A stretch of 64,000 bases of DNA, from contig OZ025241.1 in the NCBI GenBank assembly GCA_964019155.1, positions 60,856,698-60,920,697 on the forward strand, read 5' to 3'. Of this stretch, positions 1 to 20,180 are shown one piece after another. A model generated the notes under the pieces. The model ran no database searches. It was not told the origin of the DNA and saw nothing but the letters and a program-made list of their open reading frames with translations. Within the stretch, counting starts at the first letter, position 1. Each line of letters opens with the position of its first letter. A program made the position numbers and the translations under genes. The DNA comes from Osedax fenrisi (lineage: Eukaryota; Annelida; Polychaeta; Sabellida; Siboglinidae).

Positions 1-360
1 GTATATCGTTACATTTAACCTTAATATAATTATGGCATAGAAACTATATGATTAGGTAGATTTATTATATTTAAAATACATTGAGAATAATATATATATA
101 TATATATATATTACACTTATATAAATTATGATATATTTAATATATAATATAATTAAGAGATATTCAAATATATACATGTAATCTATTTATTATATATATA
201 TTATAACCCATGCATACAATTCTAATAATATTCATAACTAAATATTATATAATATAAACAGAGTTTTTAATTACAAGAATGATCAGTATAGTTAAGTCTC
301 TAGCCGAAGATAAATTCATATCCTACTAAGCATGAATACACGCACACACAATAGGTTGGT
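1..360. other. AT-rich flank upstream of gene 1
   Basis: No gene is visible here. The stretch is AT-rich with a short (TA)n tract near 91-111. An AG at 353-354 followed by GTTGGT and the ATG at 361 could be a splice acceptor in phase 0, so gene 1 may have a further upstream exon outside the window. This is undecided from sequence alone. Confidence 0.5.
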
Positions 361-7882
<7,522 letters not shown>

Positions 7883-7934
7883 CTCTGGCACTGTACGCAA
7901 ATACGCGTATACTTAAAGTTGAAAGTTTAGATCG

Positions 7935-7940
7935 AATAAA
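7935..7940 (+). terminator. Candidate polyadenylation signal of gene 1
   Basis: AATAAA lies 53 bases after the TAA of gene 1 and is followed by an A run and AT-rich sequence. The position fits a short 3' UTR. In DNA this AT-rich the hexamer also occurs by chance. Confidence 0.5.
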
Positions 7941-7942
7941 AA

Positions 7943-9109
7943 AATATCTTATCGATTTTTATTTTTTAATGCGATAACAATATACTTTTAAAATATATGT
8001 TCTATTATAAAACTTTCATATATATATATATATTGTTGTAATAATTAATATGAATAAATATAATAAACTATATTTTTTAAATTATATTTTTTTAATAAAT
8101 GTGAATATATATATATATATATATATAATATTATATATATATTTAAATTATACTACTTTTATTTACATATTTATTTATTCGCGAATCTGTATCTGATTGT
8201 ATCAAATTTAGTTAAAATGAGAATTTTTTTTAAATAGTATACTTATAAAAAACAATTTTCTAAGGAAAGATATAACACTCACGCGAAATCGTGTAATTCT
8301 ATTTTGTATATAAAAACCAACAGCGCCACCTATATAGGGTCAATATTCTTAATTATGTGTTGTTTATAATGTACATTTGTATCAAACTATAGTTTGCCTA
8401 TAGGCACTTTGAAAATGAAAAATAATATGCTTTAAATTATTATTTTTATTATGAAAATATAGTGTTCATTACTAATATATAACAAAGCAATTGGATATTT
8501 TGGTTTTAAATGTATAAATATCTATGTGGCTAGTAACATCTAATTTATATAGCATGTAATTTAATATAGCAATGAAAACATTGTAGTATGCAAATCGCGG
8601 CAAACTTAAATCGATTTCGATACTGTTGCTAGCAGCGGGATGTATGCACACTAACCACGTTGCGTTGGTAGTTAGTGTATAGTTATATATGTTCTTATAC
8701 TCTATATAGTATATAGAGATCTATAGATCTACATATATTTGTATTGTTTTATAATTATTTATATACTTTTTTATTGATTGATTGATAATTTATTTAAGCA
8801 AATATATTGTTAAAATATATAATCTAAAGTATAAAGTATAAATAGTTTCTATGGATAACATACGTTATAGAAATAAACAAAGAAAAATACGAAATTAAAA
8901 GTTTTATAGTTAACATAAATAATGAATAAATAAATGAAAAATAATCGAAAATAGAAAAAATTATATAGAAAATAAACAAAAAATTATTGAAAATACAAAT
9001 AAAATACATTGTTTTATAATTAGCATCGATATATTCAATTTCTACTTTAAATTTCTTGTTTTTACCTGTTTTATTAATTAAAAAATAAAGTATATTTTAT
9101 ATAGGTATA
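7943..9109. other. AT-rich intergenic spacer
   Basis: No exon or transposon domain is visible. A less AT-rich island at about 8587-8690 contains a short imperfect hairpin, CACTAACCACG paired with TTGGTAGTTAGTG. The rest is poly-AT and short TA arrays. Confidence 0.5.
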
Positions 9110-9111
9110 TA

Positions 9112-10240
9112 CAGTGAAAGCCGCTTGCATCGACATGGTTGTGTAAGCTCCAAAAATGTCGATATAGGCGGATTGTCGATATGAGCGATAGGGGCGTAGC
9201 CCTAATGATGTATAACGCATTAGTTTATATATAATTAATTGTATGTAATAATATAATATATGCATATAATATAATAACAAAAAAGGTTTAATTACATGTT
9301 TATTAAATAATAAATATGTATTTACTAAAAAGTTTATATATAAACTAAAAATATTTTGTAATCGATGACTGTTTAACGGATTGTATTTTATTTTATGTTA
9401 CCAACTATTCATTTGCCAATAACAATCTTATTTTATAATATAATATAAAAATGTAATAATGTACGCAAAATAACACTAATAAATCATAATTACGATTTAT
9501 ATAAATTAATAAAAACCATTCAAAGGGAGACCAGCACGTCTTGCTGCAGCAAACCATGTTACTAATGGGTTTTCTACATCATCATAAGGTGATAATTTAA
9601 TTTTTTTACATTTTTTGAATTTACAATTTTACTATTTTCTATTATATTTTTCTCATATTTCATCCATCCTATAATAGTAGACAATCCAACACCCAGTTCC
9701 TCTGCCACAATCTTTCTCTCCTTACCATTTTAATATTATTGATATCAGTAGATTTATCAACGATAGAATTGAATTTACGATTTGGCATTGTTACAATAAT
9801 TTAATAAATGAAATAAGACATATATGTTTACAATAAATGTGACATATTACGTATACGTAATTATATCACAATACAAATTTGTAGGCGTATCTAAATATTG
9901 ACTAATTACTTAAGATATTAAAGCTTAAGTTATTTATAGATATACTGACGATATTAAGTAGTAGGGGAATAACAATGAATACTATGGGAATACTTTTCAT
10001 ACAAATTAAAATTTGTAAATAATTTATTTTATAATCAAAGTTGTCGATATAAGTGGATTCAATTCTAAATATTACCTTATAAATATGTCGATAATGCCGA
10101 ATTATCGATATAAGTGGATTGTTGATGTACGCGGATTAATTTACATGTAAATAGGTGTAAATCCAACAACAGATATCTCGAAATGTCGATGTAGCCGAAT
10201 TATCGATGTACGTGGCTGTCGAAGTAAGCGGCTTTAACTG
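9112..10240. mobile_element. pogo/Tigger-like DNA transposon, copy 1
   Basis: Element of 1129 bp flanked by TA (9110-9111 and 10241-10242). The left end is CAGTGAAAGCCGCTTGCATC and the right end, inverted, is CAGTTAAAGCCGCTTAC. Subterminal words of the form TCGATATAAGTGGATT and TCGATGTAGCCGAATT recur several times on the right side. TA duplication, CAG termini and GCTT..ATCGA-like ends are typical of pogo-type Tc1/mariner elements. A broken transposase start lies inside on the minus strand. Both ends match the element at 18280-20106, inverted. Confidence 0.88.
9506..9788 (-). pseudogene. Broken CENP-B/pogo-type transposase N-terminus
   Basis: Reading leftward from the ATG at 9788, the frame starts MPNRKFNSIVDKST. 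After a frameshift it continues as ERKIVAEELGVGLSTIIGW, which fits the helix-turn-helix (psq type) at the start of pogo/CENP-B transposases. It then reaches LVTWFAAARRAGLPLNGF, the start of the Tc5/CENP-B second DNA-binding domain, and stops at 9506. The DDE catalytic domain is absent. It sits inside transposon copy 1, so it is a remnant transposase rather than a host gene. Confidence 0.8.
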
Positions 10241-10246
10241 TATATA

Positions 10247-10289
<43 letters not shown>

Positions 10290-10292
<3 letters not shown>

Positions 10293-10606
10293 ATACAATT
10301 ATTTAGTAAAATAAGTAAAATTATATATTTGGTATCGATTATAATCGATAATCGATAAATAATTGTATCTATTATAATACTCAGTACACAAACTAAAATA
10401 TAGTAATATAACTAAATTCATTAAAAACGATGTATTTGTACACTTTTAAACATATGATTTTATTTAAATTTTATAAATATACGTCTTTATTTATATGGTA
10501 TCTACTTACTTATATTTTAATATAACTTAAGTAACTTAACTAACCTATTTTTATAATTATATTTGATGCTTTTTTAATTAGAGAATTTATATATAAAGTA
10601 TACTAC

Positions 10607-10610
<4 letters not shown>
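10290..10610 (+). repeat. Long direct repeat, left copy
   Basis: This ~320-bp AT-rich segment is repeated in the same orientation at 14138-14533. Shared blocks include ATAATCGATAATCGATAAAT, TAAAAACG.TGTATTTGTACA and AATTTATATATAAAGTAT in the same order. The pair brackets a 3.5-kb block holding a minisatellite, a LINE and a MULE remnant. No coding potential. It may be a dispersed repeat or the arms of a larger duplication. Confidence 0.7.
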
Positions 10611-10649
<39 letters not shown>

Positions 10650-10906
10650 CTAGCCGTTTTGGCCCGATGCATGTGCGCCACATTGTGCGGATAGTTGAGA
10701 ATTATGAGTTATTATTAGAAAATTGCATGATCTAGGTGTTTTTAGAAATAAGAAATATATTATTTATTTGATTTAAATTAATTATGTTATAAAAAATATA
10801 TGTGATGGTGTATTTTAGAGATACGAAATATATTATTTTTTTGATTCAAATTAATTATGTTATAATAAACAAATATTGAGAAATTAATATAATATACATA
10901 ATATAT

Positions 10907-11283
10907 GGGAGTTAGTCATATCGGAGTTAGCCCTATCTGAATTAGTCCTATCGGAGTTAGCACTATATGAATTAGCCCTAAATGAATTATCCCTATCGGA
11001 GTTAATACTATATGAATTAGCCCTATCGGAGTTAGTCCTATCTGAATTAGCCCTATCGGAGTTAGCACTATATGAATTAGCCCTATATGAATTAGCCCTA
11101 TCGGAGTTAATACTATATGAATTAGCCCTATCGGAGTTAGTCCTATCTGAATTAGCCCTATCGGAGTTAGCACTATATGAATTAACCCTATATGAATTAG
11201 CCCTACGGAATTATCCCTATATAAATCAGCCCTATCGTAGTTAGCCCTATATTAATTAGCCCTATCGGAGTTAGCCCTATGGG
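10907..11283. repeat. 15-bp minisatellite
   Basis: About 25 tandem units alternate between ATCGGAGTTAGCCCT and ATATGAATTAGCCCT. The 15-base period keeps frames open on the minus strand (a repetitive IGLIHIVLTP-like reading). That reading is an artefact of the period, not evidence of a protein. Confidence 0.9.
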
Positions 11284-11699
11284 ATCACCTCGTCTCTCGA
11301 TAAAATAAGTTATATATATTCGTATAAGAACTGTATAATTATGAAATACATTAAAATAAATTTAATAAGTCGTACGACGTACGAGTGTACTAAATAAGTC
11401 GTACGAAATTACCTTGTACGAGGTTACTGTATGAGTATAACTGGTGTCTTATGATCTTGCATTTATTTCTTATTACATAGTGAATTCTATAAATAAAGAC
11501 CAATAATTATAAGATAATGTTAACATATATTTAATTTTGATGAAGGAATATTAAAGTTATTTATGTCACTTATTGGATAGGTATATTAGATTTTTTACTA
11601 ACATGATTGATTATAATAATTAATTAAATAAATAATTATTATTATTTCACGGTGAGCATTATTATATACTTTAATTACATGAATTCACAAGTATTATAT

Positions 11700-12905
11700 T
11701 TAACTAAGTCATTGAAAAGTAACATACTGTTGAATAAATCGATTTATAAGGATCCTTATTATGATATAGATAAGGTTTATTATATATAAGACGAATGATT
11801 CTTTTTTGTTGTAAAATATCGAGGTACAATGTGTTAGTCTTATAAGTATAACCCCATAATAGTATACAATAATTAATATGTAGTAAACAAAATTGAATTA
11901 TATACATGAATTAAGGCCTTTTGGTTAACAAATTTCGAAATTATATTTATTATCCAAATTATTTTTGTTAATTTATTTTTTAGATATAATATGCGCGGTT
12001 TAATCTAAATTCTGATCAATGATTATACCTAAAAATGCTGTAGATTTAATTCTAGTTAAATTTATATTATATATTGAGATATTAATGTGGGATAATTTAT
12101 TATTTAATATCATATAACAGGTTTTATTAATATTTAAAGTAATTCCATTTGAAATAAACCATGTATATTTAATAATTCTTTTTTTATTATTGAATCTAGA
12201 AATACTTGATAACAATCATCAAAATACAAAGTCATATCATCAGCAAACATAGTAAAATTACATATTAAAGATGAACATATTAAATCATTAATATAAATAA
12301 GAAAAAAAATAGGACCTAAAATTGTTCCTTGTGAAACACCAATTTTAACTATAATTTGATCAGATAGTAGTTTTTAAAGTTAACAGTCTGATATCTATTG
12401 GTAAAATAACTTTTAATCCATTTTAAGGAAATTCCACGTATACCTATATTTTCTAGTTTAATAAATAAAATGTCATGATTAACAGTGTCAAAAGCCTTTT
12501 AAGATCAATAAAAATAGCTATACCCATTTATTATTTCTAAAGATATTACATATTTGAGTTTGAAGATTAAAAATTGCATGAGTCGCATTAATTATAATTG
12601 TATTCTAAAACCGAACTATTAGATAACATATTAAAGTGATTAAAAACGAATAAAAACGAATATAAAATATTGTTTCTAACATTTTTGAGAATTGACTTGT
12701 AAGTGAAATTGGACGGCAATTAGTAAATAATTTTGTATCTCCGTTTTGAAATAAAGTAATTATTCTAGAAATTTGTAATATAGTTGGTATAATACCAGTT
12801 TCAAGAGATAAATTAATTAAATAAGATAAAGGAGTTATTATATTAATTGCAATACATTTTAATAACTTCATTGAAATACCAAAATTATCAAATACTAAAT
12901 CTATT
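11700..12905 (-). pseudogene. LINE reverse transcriptase remnant (jockey/CR1-like)
   Basis: Broken pieces of one RT read leftward. About 12890-12605 gives YLINLSLETGIIPTIL and GDTKLFTNCRPISLTS (fingers). 12350-12230 gives GVSQGTILGP, YINDL and FADDMTL (motifs B and C). 12215-12000 gives the thumb piece FLGIIIDQNLD. 11907-11704 gives the C-terminal LQQKRIIRLIYNKP. The pieces lie in different frames with stops between. The endonuclease is missing. The right edge lies against the MULE remnant, which suggests a 5'-truncated insertion into it. Confidence 0.85.
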
Positions 12906-13358
12906 TTATGTCTCTCGCAACGTGGTTCACAAACTCCTTTTTCTCAACAGGATACGCAAGACCATTTACGGCGGTAAAGGATTTTGAATCACCATCCGAT
13001 ATCATTATGGAATATTGAAGATTGTATTTATCCATAGAAAGACTCTAGAGTCGTCTGGTAATTTATGTCTTTATATGGATGTTATAGATAATTTAAAATT
13101 AATATATAAATGAAGACAAATAATTATAAAGTAATTCATTTTATAATAACCTCCATTGACCCTGAAGTTCCTGTATGGGTTATCATACAATCTTCTCTAT
13201 GTAATGCATACACATATTTTTTTAACGCTCCACTCTCATCAAATTATTATTAGCTAATGTTCTAGAACATACCTAGAATATAATAATTAAATAATTATTG
13301 GTGAAATTAAATAGAATTTTAATATATATGATAACTATTCCCAGTAAGATAGTAATTT

Positions 13359-13400
<42 letters not shown>

Positions 13401-14110
13401 CCTATAACTTACATGGCAGAATAGGGAGAGAACTTCGTAATCGATAACAAGACCAGTTCAATAACGGATCCAACACAATACAAACTCGAAAAGTAACGAG
13501 TAAGTCACGTTCCATCAAATGATACAGTTATCTTTTCGACAGCAGGCCTAGGCATATCTCTAATGACATTTACGGCATTCTCCATTCCAGTTTTGCAACT
13601 CTAAAAGTAGTAATATTTTTTTCAATACATATATTATATCTAAATTACAAGCATAAACTCCTTCAAAGTCTGACAAATATATTTCAAGTGATTCTGGTAG
13701 GACTTTTGATGAATATTTGGCAGATACAATGATGCCAACATCTGTAACAGTCCAGCATAGTTAGAAGCATTCTCAATTGAACCCCTGACAGCTTGTCGAT
13801 TTAGATAACATGGAGTGAAGGTTGACACAGCATTTTCTTTCGGTTCCACGCGATCACCGGCCCAGAATTCAAAATTATTACCACAGCTACATAGTACTTG
13901 CATATTTGATACGAGGCCCTTATTCTTTACATCTGATCCTTACCACTATATTTGCAAATTGCCATGCTAAACATTTTGTTTAGCATATGAAGGGGTATAA
14001 TGATAGAGGAAAATTCCAATGTGTCCCCTAAAAGTGAATACTCAGAATCTTCCAGATTTCTCATAAGCTTTTTTTGTGAAGCTGTCAGGATTATTTCAGC
14101 TGACCCATTT
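12906..14110 (-). pseudogene. Mutator-like (MULE) transposase remnant
   Basis: Reading leftward: MLNKMFSMAICKYSGKD and QVLCSCGNNFEFW (Cys pairs), then NRQAVRGSIENASNYAGL and LPNIHQKSYQNHLKYICQTL (13903-13640). Next is ITVSFDGT plus FSSLYCVGSVIE (about 13545-13440), and finally YSIMISDGDSKSFTAV with EFVNHVARDIK (about 13050-12905). This order matches the Mutator-like transposase domain common in invertebrates, including the SFDGT and SDGDSK catalytic neighbourhoods. Stops and frameshifts break it. About 300 bp of AT-rich DNA with a (TA)n array separates the last two parts. Confidence 0.82.
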
Positions 14111-14137
14111 ATTCAAAAATAAAGTATATTATATATA

Positions 14138-14254
14138 TACATAGTATAAAATTATTGAATAAAATGAGTAAAATAAGATAATTGGTATCGAATATAATCG
14201 ATAATCGATAAATAATCGTGTATTATATAATACACTGTATAAAAAGCATATAGG

Positions 14255-14304
<50 letters not shown>

Positions 14305-14533
14305 TATAGGACTATATCTTATATACTATAGTTATATAACCTAATTAAAAACGTTGTATTTGTACAATTTTATTATATATCATATTAATTTAAATCGTAT
14401 AAATAATCGTCTTTATAAATATATTTATATTGTATTTACTTACTTATCTTTTAATATACATACTATTTTTAAATTATATTTTATGATTTTTTTAAATTAG
14501 ATAATTTATATATAAAGTATTATAAGTATATCT
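14138..14533 (+). repeat. Long direct repeat, right copy
   Basis: Second copy of the segment at 10290-10610, same orientation. It is longer because of a (TA)n array at about 14261-14302 and the flanking TATAGGATATAC / ATCCTATAGG pair. No coding potential. Confidence 0.7.
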
Positions 14534-14734
14534 TTAAATATATATAAGACTATTACATATATAAATTAAATAAATCGAGTGATCTCAATAATATATCAAA
14601 AATAAAATGTTTTAATTAAATATTAGGTTTTTTTATTTTTATTTATATTAATGTGTACTTTAGACTATACTCTATGGTATATAGTATATACATATACGAC
14701 TTTCTATATTGAATTTTACAACTATATAACGTAT

Positions 14735-15700
14735 AATCCACTATCTAATAATAGTCATAACTTTATTCTTGGTGACTTTAACTACCACTTCGAATCAAAT
14801 ATACTTCCCCATTCCACTTTCAAAAATGTTACTGACTCTCTCTCTCTACATCAATGTATAACTTTCCATTACTCATAATGCTTGTTATTTACTCGATTTA
14901 ATTTTGTGAAGATTTCATAGTAGTTATTAGTATATAACTTATTATTGTAAATCTTATCTATTGACCTATTTACCTATTAACCTAGTTCTTCCTCACTCCA
15001 CATCTATAGAAACAAATACATTACCCACATAAATTACAGATATCTTGATTATGAATATTTTGCCTCGGAACTTAAATTACTCACCCTACCACTGCCTTGT
15101 TCAATTTATTTTCTCAATGATGTTCTATCTTACTCGATTTATAAATGACCCCTCTAAAAACTAGAATTATTAATATTCATTCAAACTCTCCATGGTGTTC
15201 CTCAGAACTTATTTTTTCCAAATGCCACCTTAATAAGCCTACACAGTAATCATTCTTCTAGCAACCTCTTAATATTTTCTATATATCGCTGGTTCTATAA
15301 ATCTGAAATCTCTAAAGCCAAGTCTGTTTTCTTTATAGAATAAGCCTATTAGTATAATGAATAACCTCACATCATATAACCATCATGCATCTTTCACCCT
15401 TGCTCGTAAGCTTCTATCCCCTTCACTGCCTATAAATATATCTCATATACATAATATTGCAACAAAATAATGATGCTGTGAATTCGCTAATACTGTACTA
15501 ATGTCGACATTTCCCTATTTGCCCTCATGTCTCGTACGGTATGAGTCATACCTGAAATACCATAAACGCGCTTTCACTTATATTATTCCATCCTTATGGA
15601 AATCCCTCACTGCCTCTATTAGATCAACACATGCCCATGGGCAGGGTGCACCCTTCCTTTATTACGCACCTCAAGGCCTATATATCATATAGAATATATA
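14735..15700 (+). pseudogene. Internally deleted LINE: endonuclease end plus C-terminus
   Basis: The 5' part encodes NNSHNFILGDFNYHFESN, with the GDFN motif of APE-type endonucleases, then LSLHQCITF. The region to about 15480 reads in broken frames as the linker before the RT (for example NYRYLDYEYFASELKLL). At 15540-15630 the C-terminal signature YHKRAFTYIIPSLWKSL and ASIRS appears. The same C-terminal signature ends the LINE at 47297-48405, so the two are related. The whole RT palm is missing. Confidence 0.8.
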
Positions 15701-15975
15701 TAATACTGCAGACGATTTAGTATGGGCTATATGAAGTCATCACGTAAACTTAAGTTAATAACAATTGTTATTTATAAGATTAGTTCATTACTATAGTATT
15801 ATTATAGTACCTATAGGATTATTAGCTTTCACTGACGTGTATTGTAATTATTAATTAGATTCGTGGTAAATCATAGTTTTCCCTGTTATGACATATATAT
15901 ATATAATCTCTGTAGGATAATAGTATTGGTACGTTTAATTAACAGGTAAGTATAATATTTATATAAGAAAAAGAG

Positions 15976-16019
<44 letters not shown>

Positions 16020-16098
16020 ATATATATATATATATAATAAAATATATTTATTGAAATATAAAACAATATATTTAGTACAATACAAATATCGGATAAAT

Positions 16099-16135
<37 letters not shown>

Positions 16136-16219
16136 ATAGTGTATACATTACATAATATAATGTATTATATTAATTATTGTTGCTCATCAAATCATTAATT
16201 ATGAATAGGGATATACATC

Positions 16220-16360
16220 AACGCGACCAATCACCTAACATCGCCTAATATCGCCCTCCGTAGTATAATTAGTGTCACCGGTATTAACCAATGGGCGGCG
16301 TACTCTCGCCGGGGCGAGATGTCGTAACACCGGTGTCCATTAAGTAAACATCCGGTCATC
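16220..16360 (+). promoter_or_regulatory. Candidate promoter/5' UTR of the innexin gene
   Basis: This is a GC-rich island in AT-rich DNA immediately before the innexin ATG. It holds CCAAT at 16227-16231 and CCAATGGGCGG at 16288-16298, a CCAAT box fused to a GC box. It also has a perfect CTCGCCGGGGCGAG hairpin at 16304-16317 and two ACCGGT palindromes. Promoter function is inferred from position and motifs. Confidence 0.5.
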
Positions 16361-16701
16361 ATGGACAGAGTCGTGTCGGCGTTCTCTTCCGTGTTGGAGC
16401 TTCCCTGTCGTACGCATGACGACGACCTGTTGGATAGGTTCTCGTGGAAGTATACCCCCATCATATTCACGGCGTTCTCCATTATTGTCGGTTGGTATTC
16501 ATCCTAGCAACTATAGATTTTAGTTACTATTATTTAGAAGTTAAGGCATATAGTGCGTCCTAAAGTCTATACTTTTCTTAAAACGTCAGAAAATTATAAT
16601 TTATATCATTTTCTATCATTTTATATCATATTTCATATAGCTATAGCTAATATAAATTCATCATATACTTAATTATTTAATAATCGATCATTCTATAGAT
16701 A

Positions 16702-16736
<35 letters not shown>

Positions 16737-19700
16737 TAAAGTATATCTTGTATATCATGTATATCAATTGTATGTACATTTAATAAATTATAAACATAAT
16801 TATGTTAAGTTTATAAAGTAATTATTATTTCAATTATTTATTTGAATAAATAATAAATGTACATATAAATTCAGTATTTCAACAATTAACATAAATTATT
16901 TGATATTAATATCGAATTAATAGAAATATATATATAAAATGTATTTCAAATATATTGAAATACAGTGTAATTTACCTAAATTGTATACACATTTCTATAT
17001 GATATCTGAATATATATATATATATAACTATTCTGATTGTAGATTTCTTACACTAATTTATTAGTATATATATATATATATATATAACACATATATTTGT
17101 ATAGATAGAAATATATCATTTTTATTTATGTTAATTTTAATTATTAATATACAGAATATATTATAATATACTTATAAGTATTTTATCTGTATACAGATAC
17201 TTATAGGTATTTATAATTTAAAATAATGTGTGTATTGTGTTGAAATGGATACGTAATATATTGTATATAGAACACAGATATATCAGATTATATATAACTA
17301 TAGTATATTCGTATATCTAGCTATACCAAAATACTATATTGTTTTGGTCTCCGTCCCAGTTCACCTCATACGGGAATAGAACCCGGGCACCTCGCGAACT
17401 AGTCAGAAACGGTGGTATGCATACTATATAACTATATTTATATATATATATATATATGTATATCCAGTTATTTGCTACGATAACAAGAACGCGCGTATAC
17501 GATTATAATAGTATACGCTTCTTGACCAATAGGAACGCGGCAACTTGTCGGCACCCAGATAGCGTGTTGGTCCCCGGCACGGTTTACCGCTAACCACGAA
17601 CACTACGCGGACGTCGTATGTTGGGTGTCCAGTACCTACTACCTACCGCTGGATAGTCGTATCCCCAGTGCAGTGGTCAGTAATACCAATAGTGTAGTGG
17701 TCAGTATATGATAGTGCAGTGTTCAGTATATGATAGTTGTAATGCAGTGGTCGCGTAGGAGCGACTGACGCGGAATGATGTTATGTAATCTAAAACCATT
17801 CGTGCGTAACGCTCACCAGCGAATACGTATTCGAAACTAGAATTTATATTAAATTATATAATTATTTTGTATTTTAAAATAACTTAGATATGATCTTTGA
17901 ACGAATAATACATTTATTATTTGAAAGTATTGCCTAATAATTATCGATTAACGTAAACCCTTATTTTGTACCGTGTTTAATATTCTAATCACATCATACA
18001 TGTATTATAATTAATATATGTATAAAGGAGAGTGGGGAGACTTGAACCACTATTCACAAAAACGGATTCTATAGTATATATCTAAAATACTCAAATTTAA
18101 CACCATTTTAGGCGTTGAACATATTTAATATATTATTATAAATGGGATATGTATTTGTATCCATTGCTAGCTTTTTTATTTATTTTGAGTAAATAATTAT
18201 TTGTAAAATATAATAAAATGACGCATGCGTCATTTTATTTTGTAATTACAGTAATATGTTTTAGTCAGTTTAATATATACAGTGAAAGCCGCTTACTTCG
18301 TCAGCCACGTACATCGATAATTCGGCTACATCGACATTTCGAGATATTTTTGTTGGATTTACACCTATTTACATGTACATTAATCCGCGTACATCGACAA
18401 TCCACTTATATCGATAATTCGGCATTATCGACATATTTATAAGGTAATATTTGGAATTGAATACACTTATATCGACAAATTTGGTTATAAAACAAATTAT
18501 TTAAAAATTTTAATTTGTATGAAAATTATTCCCATAGTATTCATTGCTATTCCCCATACTACTCAATACCGTCAGTATATCTATAAATAACTTGATCTTT
18601 AATATCCTTACGTAATTGGTCAATATTTAGATACGCCTAAAATATGTATCATATATAATATAATATGCTATAATATATTATATCATATTATATAAACATA
18701 TTGCATATTGTATATTATACACTACTTGTATATCAGTATTAATACTAATTTCTATTTATGTTAAATAAAATGAATTATAATATTATAGTTTTATAATACA
18801 AAGTACGCGAGAGATACAAAGTTTGTACTCAGTTGTTGATATAGTTTTTTATCATATACAAATATCAAAACATTAACATAAGTAAAAAGTAGGAAAGTAA
18901 CAATGAACTATATAATCCGTAGTCATATATTATTGTGTCAGTATACTATACACTATAGTATATAGTACCCTTAATTACTGGCGTCACTATTACGTACTAA
19001 CACCTATGACTCATTGTGTAGGTATATATTTATATTTAATTTATATCTAAATATCATGTTATCATATTATCCATTATAAGTAATACTATATATATAGTTA
19101 AATATATTGTATTATAGTACCATATGGCACGGTAATACTATAAACTATTATATAATATACAAGTACATGGCATGGATCAACTCTCTTTATCGAGTACAAG
19201 TCGGTGGTGCATTGCATCACCAGATGCAGGTATATGAGCTCAATTGTAATTAACAATTCTTAGAGTAGATTTTAGTCATAATATCAACAGTATCAAAGGT
19301 ATGAACGCAACTTGCTAACATGTCGCATCACGAATTGTTACGTCATTAGTTTCCATTAGGTATTTTTATTTGTTCTATACATAGGTATACCTATGTTATA
19401 TTTAATAAAGTAATTCATTATTATACAATATGTCTAAATATCATCATATTATCTATTATACATCATTGTATTTCGAATATATAAACTAATAGTATACTAT
19501 AGTGTGCATATATACATACATGCAATAATTTAAAAATAAGATATAACTATATAACTATATAACAAAAAATATCAAAAACATAAATAATAAAATAGAAAAA
19601 TATTCTTATAAATATAAAGATCGTGAATCAAATAAGCCGATCCAGGATCGCCGATCAATTATCGCGATCCTGCCCATCACTAACTATACTGTATACTATA

Positions 19701-20103
19701 TAGGTTAAGTATAAATTATTATACTGTATAATCTTAACTTTATAGTTAAGTATAATATATATTATATAGTATACTATAATATATATTATATATTCTACTA
19801 TACTATAATATACTATATACATTTAAGTAATACTTTTTAATATATTATTTGATTGAATTTCGATGGGTGTGTAAATAATTAATTATTAAATATTAATAAT
19901 ATTAATATTATTTAATAAACATGTAATTAAACCTTTTTTGTTATTATATTATATGCATATATTATATTATTACATACAATTAATTATATATAAACTAATG
20001 CGTTATACATCATTAGGGCTACGCCCCTATCGCTCATATCGACAATCCGCCTATATCGACATTTTTGGAGCTTACACAACCATGTCGATGTAAGCGGCTT
20101 TCA

Positions 20104-20180
<77 letters not shown>

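Noticed and set aside
8824..9009. Minus-strand Phe/Ile/Tyr-rich ORF
   Set aside because: Low-complexity AT-rich translation with no motif or splice context.
10916..11173. Minus-strand 85-residue repetitive protein
   Set aside because: Product of the 15-bp minisatellite; no flanking coding signal.
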